Assembly: GCA_944548615.1 (NCBI GenBank)
Contig: OX155960.1
Span: 33,572,475-33,636,474, forward strand
Length of the DNA stretch: 64,000 bases
Direction of reading: 5' to 3'
Origin: Micropterix aruncella
Taxonomy: Eukaryota > Arthropoda > Insecta > Lepidoptera > Micropterigidae
Below, in pieces: positions 60,021-64,000 of the stretch. Both the position numbers and the translations under genes were made by a program. The notes under the pieces are model-generated. The model made no database searches. It had not been told where the DNA came from and saw nothing but the letters and a program-made list of their open reading frames with translations. Position 1 is the first letter of the stretch. Each line of letters begins with the position of its first letter.

Positions 60021-60960
60021 ATTGATTACAAACAGCCAATAATAACCAGCAATAAAAATAATAACATTGAATTATTATTGCCATCTATCATATTTTTAAT
60101 ATAGTTAGAATGCCATAGCATTCTATCTAGATAACATAGCATTTTATCTAGATAAACAAATAAGTCTATCTGAACAACAATGTGCATAATTATTAGATAT
60201 TGAAACCTGTATACCAAATTGACATCCATGTTTAAATAAAATTTAAATAATAAGATTTCATTATTAAATACAGTACCTATAGGCGTTTTAGAGCGTCATC
60301 TACAGTGTGCATCAAATTAATGTATTTATTTATTTATTTAAGAGTTAATTACTATAAAACATTGATTTGCTTACAAAAATAACAGGAACCGAATGGCAAA
60401 ACCTTAACCTTTTACTTATTTGATTCTGTCACCCAAGTGGGACTAGCCGGTTCTAGGGTGGACAGGACTCTAATATTACAATCAAGTTTGGTTGATTGCT
60501 TGATTGCTTACAAATGTACAAGTTTAGTAAAAAGCTAATAACACTAAATTGCCCTAAAATGTGGTCTTCAAAAAAATATATAATGATAATAATAATAATA
60601 AAAAATATTAAAGTATAATATAATAATAAAATGGAATTCCATTATATAATCGGCAATAATATAAAATTCGATTAAATAATATAAATAAAGTTATATGTGA
60701 GAAAAGAAAAAACAGTCATTAATATTTAATATATTATTATGTTAAGTAATATAGGATTTAATACAAAAATATATAAATATATAAATATATTAATCTATTT
60801 TGAATCTAATTGAACATAATAATCTACTTTAGAAACGTGGACGCTATCTACATTTTGCATTTCGTAGTAAAATACCGGTTTCCATATAGTAGTAAGCCCT
60901 TGGGCAATTTAATACGCTTTATAATCAATGTAGAAGGTAGCGGCGTTGACTACAGGGTGA
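60021..60960 (-). repeat. Repeat family C, interrupted copy, part 2
   Basis: 60,021-60,310 and 60,830-60,960 are the inverse of 51,340-51,625 and 51,180-51,300. Between them, 60,320-60,830 is extra AT-rich DNA containing (TTTA)n and 'acccaagtgggactagccgg', absent from the other copy, hence a second insertion in this copy (or a deletion in the other). Confidence 0.65.
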
Positions 60961-61260
60961 AGGCTAGTGAGTAGTGTGTACATAATATATACATGCTGTA
61001 TACCGCAAAGTTTCCCCCACTATTTAAATTTCGGTCGTCTCCAAAGTTCTTTATTGTAAAATATTTTTAAAAACATTATATGAACACATAAAAACATACC
61101 CAAAGAGCATATTTACAACAATGATATAGCTATTTTATAATAAAAAAAAACGTGTGGCACTCGAGGACTGCCGCGGTAAAGCTATTGCATAGCATTTTTT
61201 AACAACTTATGCAAGTATAATTATTTATTTATTTTATTTATTTTATTTTTTCTGATATCA
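60961..61260. other. No gene seen
   Basis: Unassigned AT-rich DNA; 'gctattgcatagca' at 61,181 has an inverse relative at about 61,751 ('gctatgcaatagct'). Confidence 0.4.
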
Positions 61261-61267
61261 GATAACT

Positions 61268-61361
61268 GCGCTCTATCGTAAAACGTTGAAATTATTCCGA
61301 ATCATTTGCGGCTGCGGAAGCAAATGATTCGGAATAATTTAAACGTCTTCCGATAGAGCGC
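61268..61361. repeat. Long hairpin, 42-bp arms
   Basis: Arms 61,268-61,309 and 61,320-61,361 match at about 38 of 42 positions (GCGCTCTATCG...GAATCATTTGC) around a 10-base loop. Confidence 0.8.
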
Positions 61362-61369
61362 CGCGGACG

Positions 61370-61960
61370 AATTTTTTATTCGATAAAGCAAAAAAAACGG
61401 ATATTATTCAAAAAAACTACTATTCAAAAAAAACGTAGATAAAAAGATAGATAATTAAATTATCTTTAAAATGGTGCAGGTTCCATAATAATACGCCAGA
61501 TAGTATTTGCGTAGTAGTCGTTTTTGCGTTTGGTTAGACCTAATTTCACAAATTAATTACACTATGTAATATCAACAAAATCTAAAATATTCAAAGCTAA
61601 GAATATTGGGAAAATGTTCTTGTTTAACATATATTTTTTTCAAATCGTAAGCAGTACTCGTTTAGACGTAATTATCAGTTTAAAATCATTAATATTCATT
61701 AAGAAATTTCTTCATTTGGTCGCCGCGCTGGCCTACTAGGCCCGCGATAAAAGCTATGCAATAGCTTAAAAACTAAGCATAACTAGTGGGTCGCGCAGCG
61801 TTTGCTAGAGCAAATATATGATATTCTTCGAATCGATTTCGATTCCTTTCAAAACTTTGTACCACAACATGTTTTTTTATTTGTGGTCCAACATGGTTTT
61901 TCTTTTGGCACGAGGGTCATACGTCTGTATTTTACCAAACAAGCCTTAGTTACTAATGTA
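61370..61960. other. No gene seen
   Basis: AT-rich; 61,800-62,020 has an open frame with a Thr/Val/Tyr-rich low-complexity end. Not supported as a gene. Confidence 0.4.
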
Positions 61961-61964
61961 ACTC

Positions 61965-62095
61965 CTGTTTCTGTTACTATGCCGGTGTATTACTATTATA
62001 CTGTTACTGATAGTTGTTAATGTAGTTACCTATTACTGTTACCTGTTACTATTACCTGCTACTGTTACTCCTGTTACTGTTACACTGTTACTCAT
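61965..62095. repeat. 'ttactgttacc' minisatellite
   Basis: Imperfect tandem of about 10-12-bp units (ttactgttacc, ttactattacc, ctactgttact). Confidence 0.75.
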
Positions 62096-62159
62096 GTGCC
62101 CTAACTGAATTTACGATATTTTAAAATATTAACTTTTTTTCTTCTAACCATATATTCAT

Positions 62160-62340
62160 TGATGATATCATTGATAATATAGGATATTAAAATGCTCAAT
62201 GCTATGGTACGTTTCGGCAACAAATCTGCGCCGGTGAAATGCAGATGGCGCTGATAGCATTGTCCGGCGAAACCAATAGCAATTTATTTGACCATCTATT
62301 GACATCAATTTATTTGGGCAACATTGATAATGTTTTTTTA
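62160..62340 (-). repeat. Repeat family C-related end
   Basis: 'gcagatggcgctgatagcat' and 'accaatagcaatttatttga' followed by 'ccatcta' parallel 52,832-52,895 ('gcaggtggagctgttagcat'). A partial, diverged copy. Confidence 0.5.
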
Positions 62341-62344
62341 ATGG

Positions 62345-63754
<1,410 letters not shown>

Positions 63755-63871
63755 ATATAAGTAATAAAAAATGTATCTATTTAATTAAGTAGCGTTTTGT
63801 TATTGGTTCATTAAATTTACCTAATTATCGTCTAATATAATCTAAATTCTGAAGAAACTGTAATATAATTT

Positions 63872-64000
63872 CATACAAGAAACAGTTGAAGCCGCTAATG
63901 ATACTTTAAAAGTGCAATCATCTTTAGAGCCTACGGCAACAACTAAGAATGTCAAAGGTAGCACAATAGCTCAGGTATCTTCCCTGGCTGCAGCAATAGC
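63872..64000 (+). CDS. Partial open frame running off the window edge
   Basis: The frame reads ETVEAANDTLKVQSSLEPTA, then TTKNVKGSTIAQVSSLAAAI to the last base. Codon use is balanced, unlike the AT-rich chance frames nearby, which hints at real coding (host exon or element ORF). A clear acceptor is not visible ('catacaag' precedes it). Family not recognised. Confidence 0.3.

Overview
The window looks like a piece of an AT-rich, repeat-laden insect nuclear genome, most likely a moth or butterfly (Lepidoptera). The reasons are an odorant-receptor gene with lepidopteran-style sequence and short introns, a mitochondrial COX1 fragment that reads in the invertebrate mitochondrial code, BEL/Pao and Penelope-like retroelements, and short repeat tails such as 'gaagtcggttaaaaa' that I associate with lepidopteran genomes. 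There are no bacterial features. No rRNA, tRNA or CRISPR array was found.

Region 1 (1-11,050). The only convincing host gene is an odorant receptor (7tm_6 family) on the minus strand. I assembled it by hand from eight exons between 10,972 and about 1,951. Seven exons join in perfect phase through GT/AG introns to give 359 residues. The eighth, C-terminal exon is doubtful. Intron 1 (2.3 kb) and intron 5 (5.0 kb) are full of dead mobile elements: a CR1/Jockey-type LINE with one in-frame stop (5,313-7,185), the tail of another LINE split by a foldback element with a 12-bp target duplication (3,786-4,635), and a GC-rich dispersed repeat.

Region 2 (11,050-29,600) is almost gene-free. It holds a pogo/Tigger-type transposase fragment, a LINE tail, a COX1 numt, PIF/Harbinger-like and foldback MITEs, one nested insertion with a 13-bp target duplication, and a complete 663-bp GC-rich element flanked by a perfect 15-bp duplication. 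Several short GC-rich islands could be host regulatory DNA.

Region 3 (29,600-39,750) is a block of long (TA)n tracts, a ~620-bp tandem satellite (3.5 units plus a piece beyond), and a head-to-tail pair of nearly identical Penelope-like elements carrying reverse transcriptase and a GIY-YIG nuclease. The upstream copy is 5'-truncated. The downstream copy is full-length at its N-terminus but frameshifted by one base.

Region 4 (39,750-52,900) carries a piggyBac-like MITE, a 1.0-kb TIR element, a decayed mariner transposase, minisatellites, foldback elements and further copies of three dispersed repeat families.

Region 5 (52,900-64,000) contains a complete, apparently intact BEL/Pao retrotransposon: 336-bp LTRs that look identical, a 5-bp target duplication GACCG, and one 1,761-residue Gag-Pol frame. 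It sits inside a dispersed repeat whose uninterrupted relative at 51,180-51,780 shows the empty target site. The window ends in another (TA)n tract and a short open frame that runs off the edge.
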